Part shown: positions 5,288 to 6,083 of the stretch, piece after piece
How the letters are laid out: every line of letters starts with the position of its first letter
How positions within the stretch are numbered: position 1 is the stretch's first letter
Source: an uncultured Angelakisella sp.
GTDB taxonomy: Bacteria > Bacillota > Clostridia > Oscillospirales > Ruminococcaceae
Reading direction: 5' to 3'
Assembly (NCBI GenBank): GCA_947564495.1
Contig: CANOCD010000076.1
Coordinates: 1-6,083 of the forward strand
DNA: 6,083 nucleotides
Translations under genes and position numbers: made by a program
The notes under the pieces: model-generated
What the model saw: the letters and a program-made list of their open reading frames with translations, nothing else
The model's database searches: none
Told to the model about the DNA's origin: nothing

Positions 5288-5321
5288 CTCCCGCCGCCGG
5301 GGCGGTCCTTTTTCTCCCCGC

Positions 5322-5350
5322 TGGACAAGCCCCCGGATCTATGGTAAGAT
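5322..5350 (+). promoter_or_regulatory. Probable promoter of the Rpn-family gene
   Basis: TGGACA (5322-5327) and TAAGAT (5345-5350) are 17 bp apart. Five of six and four of six bases match the sigma-70 consensus. The start point would be about 20 nt before the TTG start, and the promoter diverges from that of the NPSTG peptide gene. Confidence 0.5.
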
Positions 5351-5376
5351 AAAGGGGAAGAAAGAGGGTGTGCCCC

Positions 5377-6083
5377 TTGGCAAAGAGAAAGCGGCCGGAG
5401 CAGCTCCACCAGGAGGACCTGGAGCGGATCAAAAACTTTCGTCTGATGGACGACGACTTTCTGACCAAGTGCTTCGAGGGGGAGACCGCCTGTACCCAGC
5501 TGGTCCTGCGGATCGTCCTGGAAAAGCCCGACCTGGTGGTGCTGGAGGTCCGCACCCAGGTCTTTGTCTCCAACCTGCTGAAGCGGTCGGTGCGCCTGGA
5601 CATCGTGGCCACCGACGGCGAGGGGCGCAAGATCAACATCGAGGTCCAGCGGGAGGACCGGGGGGCCGGGGAGCGCCGGGCCCGGTACAACGCCAGCATG
5701 ATGGACTCCACCCTCCTGGAAAAGGGCCACGACTTCGCCGACCTCCCGGAGGTCTACGTGGTGTTCATCACCGAAAACGACGTCATCGGCCTGGGGGAGC
5801 CTGTCTACCACATCGAGCGGTGCATCCTGGAAAGCGGCGGAAGATTCCGGGACGGCCTGCATATCCTATATGTAAACGGCGCCTACCGGGACGACAGCCC
5901 CATCGGCAGGCTGATGCACGACTTTTCCTGCGCCGAGCCGGATAAGATGTACTACGACGAACTGGCCCAGCGGGCAAGGTTCTTTAAGGAAAGCAAGGAA
6001 GGAGTTGTTAGTATGTGTAAAGCGATGGAAGAAATGCTGTTCTGGACAAAAGAGGAATATAAGAAGTTTGCGGATGAAATGAT
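5377..6083 (+). CDS. Rpn/PD-(D/E)XK nuclease family transposase, 3'-truncated by window
   Basis: The frame is open to the right edge, giving 235 codons. From the TTG at 5377 it begins MAKRKRPEQL, then MDDDFLTKCFEGE (24-36), a typical start for this family. The nuclease core is RLDIVATDGEGRKINIEVQ (73-91), with Asp75 and the ExQ pair Glu89/Gln91 in the PD-(D/E)XK arrangement. Next come ARYNASMMDSTLLEKG (102-117), where these proteins carry a conserved Tyr, and strands PEVYVVFIT and GLHILYVNG. Relatives are called Rpn or PDDEXK-family transposases; E. coli Rpn proteins are DNA nucleases that promote recombination and can act in phage defence. GTG at 5368 is an alternative start; TTG is preferred because AGAGGG lies about 8 nt upstream and the protein then begins like relatives. 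From about 5975 GC falls to about 38%, against roughly 65% before, and an internal ribosome site and ATG appear. Confidence 0.85.
   Translation, partial: MAKRKRPEQLHQEDLERIKNFRLMDDDFLTKCFEGETACTQLVLRIVLEKPDLVVLEVRTQVFVSNLLKRSVRLDIVATDGEGRKINIEVQREDRGAGERRARYNASMMDSTLLEKGHDFADLPEVYVVFITENDVIGLGEPVYHIERCILESGGRFRDGLHILYVNGAYRDDSPIGRLMHDFSCAEPDKMYYDELAQRARFFKESKEGVVSMCKAMEEMLFWTKEEYKKFADEM
5999..6015 (+). promoter_or_regulatory. Candidate internal ribosome site and in-frame start within the Rpn-family gene
   Basis: AAGGAG (5999-6004) stands 8 nt before an in-frame ATG (6013-6015, residue 213). This is better placed than the site at the gene's own start. Initiation here would make a short protein from the C-terminal region alone, as for the intragenic RpnS antitoxins of E. 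coli. The same bases must encode Lys-Glu-Gly in the long protein, so coincidence is possible. Confidence 0.45.

Noticed and set aside
5291..5315. CCGCC-GCCGG-GGCGG followed by TCCTTTTT as a plus-strand terminator
   Set aside because: The stem is only 5 bp, the T-run is offset, and no plus-strand gene ends upstream; it overlaps the gap between divergent promoters.
5226..5945. Plus-strand frame of 239 codons over the Rpn-family gene
   Set aside because: Its translation is Gly/Pro/Arg-rich with no domain; the frame starting at 5377 carries the PD-(D/E)XK motifs and runs off the window.

Overview
The window looks like chromosomal DNA of a high-GC Bacillota, most likely a gut clostridium of the Oscillospiraceae type (Flavonifractor, Lawsonibacter and relatives). 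The clues are strongly GC-biased third codon positions, AGGAG-type ribosome sites, sigma-70 promoters of the TTGACA/TATAAT kind, U-tract terminators, a class B sortase, an NPxTG sorting signal and a PD-(D/E)XK 'Rpn/transposase' protein. Genus is inference only. I see no rRNA, tRNA, CRISPR array or complete insertion sequence.

Layout. (1) 2-1651 (+): the C-terminal end of a class B sortase (TMSTC motif) followed by an unusual extension of about 480 residues, made of charged helices, about 3.5 helical repeats of 68-69 residues and a Pro/Thr/Ser/Glu tail; a terminator follows at once. (2) 1726-2385 (+): a near-consensus promoter, a leader of about 135 nt with a 10-bp closing stem, possible kissing loops and a possible antiterminator, an intrinsic terminator, then a NimA-like flavin split-barrel (pyridoxamine-phosphate-oxidase family) gene. 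It has the form of an attenuator or riboswitch that I cannot assign to a known class. (3) 2386-2772: no gene; several hairpins, a perfect 18-bp-stem terminator serving convergent genes, and a possible small inverted-repeat element. (4) 5287-2773 (-): an extended -10 promoter, a 63-residue peptide that is little more than a signal peptide plus an NPSTG sorting signal, a terminator, and then a 716-residue protein with a SAM methyltransferase domain behind a large unrecognised N-terminal region. (5) 5322-6083 (+): a divergent Rpn-family PD-(D/E)XK nuclease/transposase gene cut by the window end. Its last 100 bases fall to about 38% GC and contain a well-placed internal ribosome site and in-frame ATG.

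How the parts may relate. The sortase and the NPSTG peptide could be enzyme and substrate, since class B sortases in clostridia are linked to NPxTG-type signals; this is inference, as they lie more than 3 kb apart in separate transcription units. The peptide and the methyltransferase appear to share a promoter with a partial terminator between them, so the peptide should be made in excess. The Rpn gene may be a nested toxin/antitoxin-type defence gene like those described in E. coli, which needs the missing 3' end to test.
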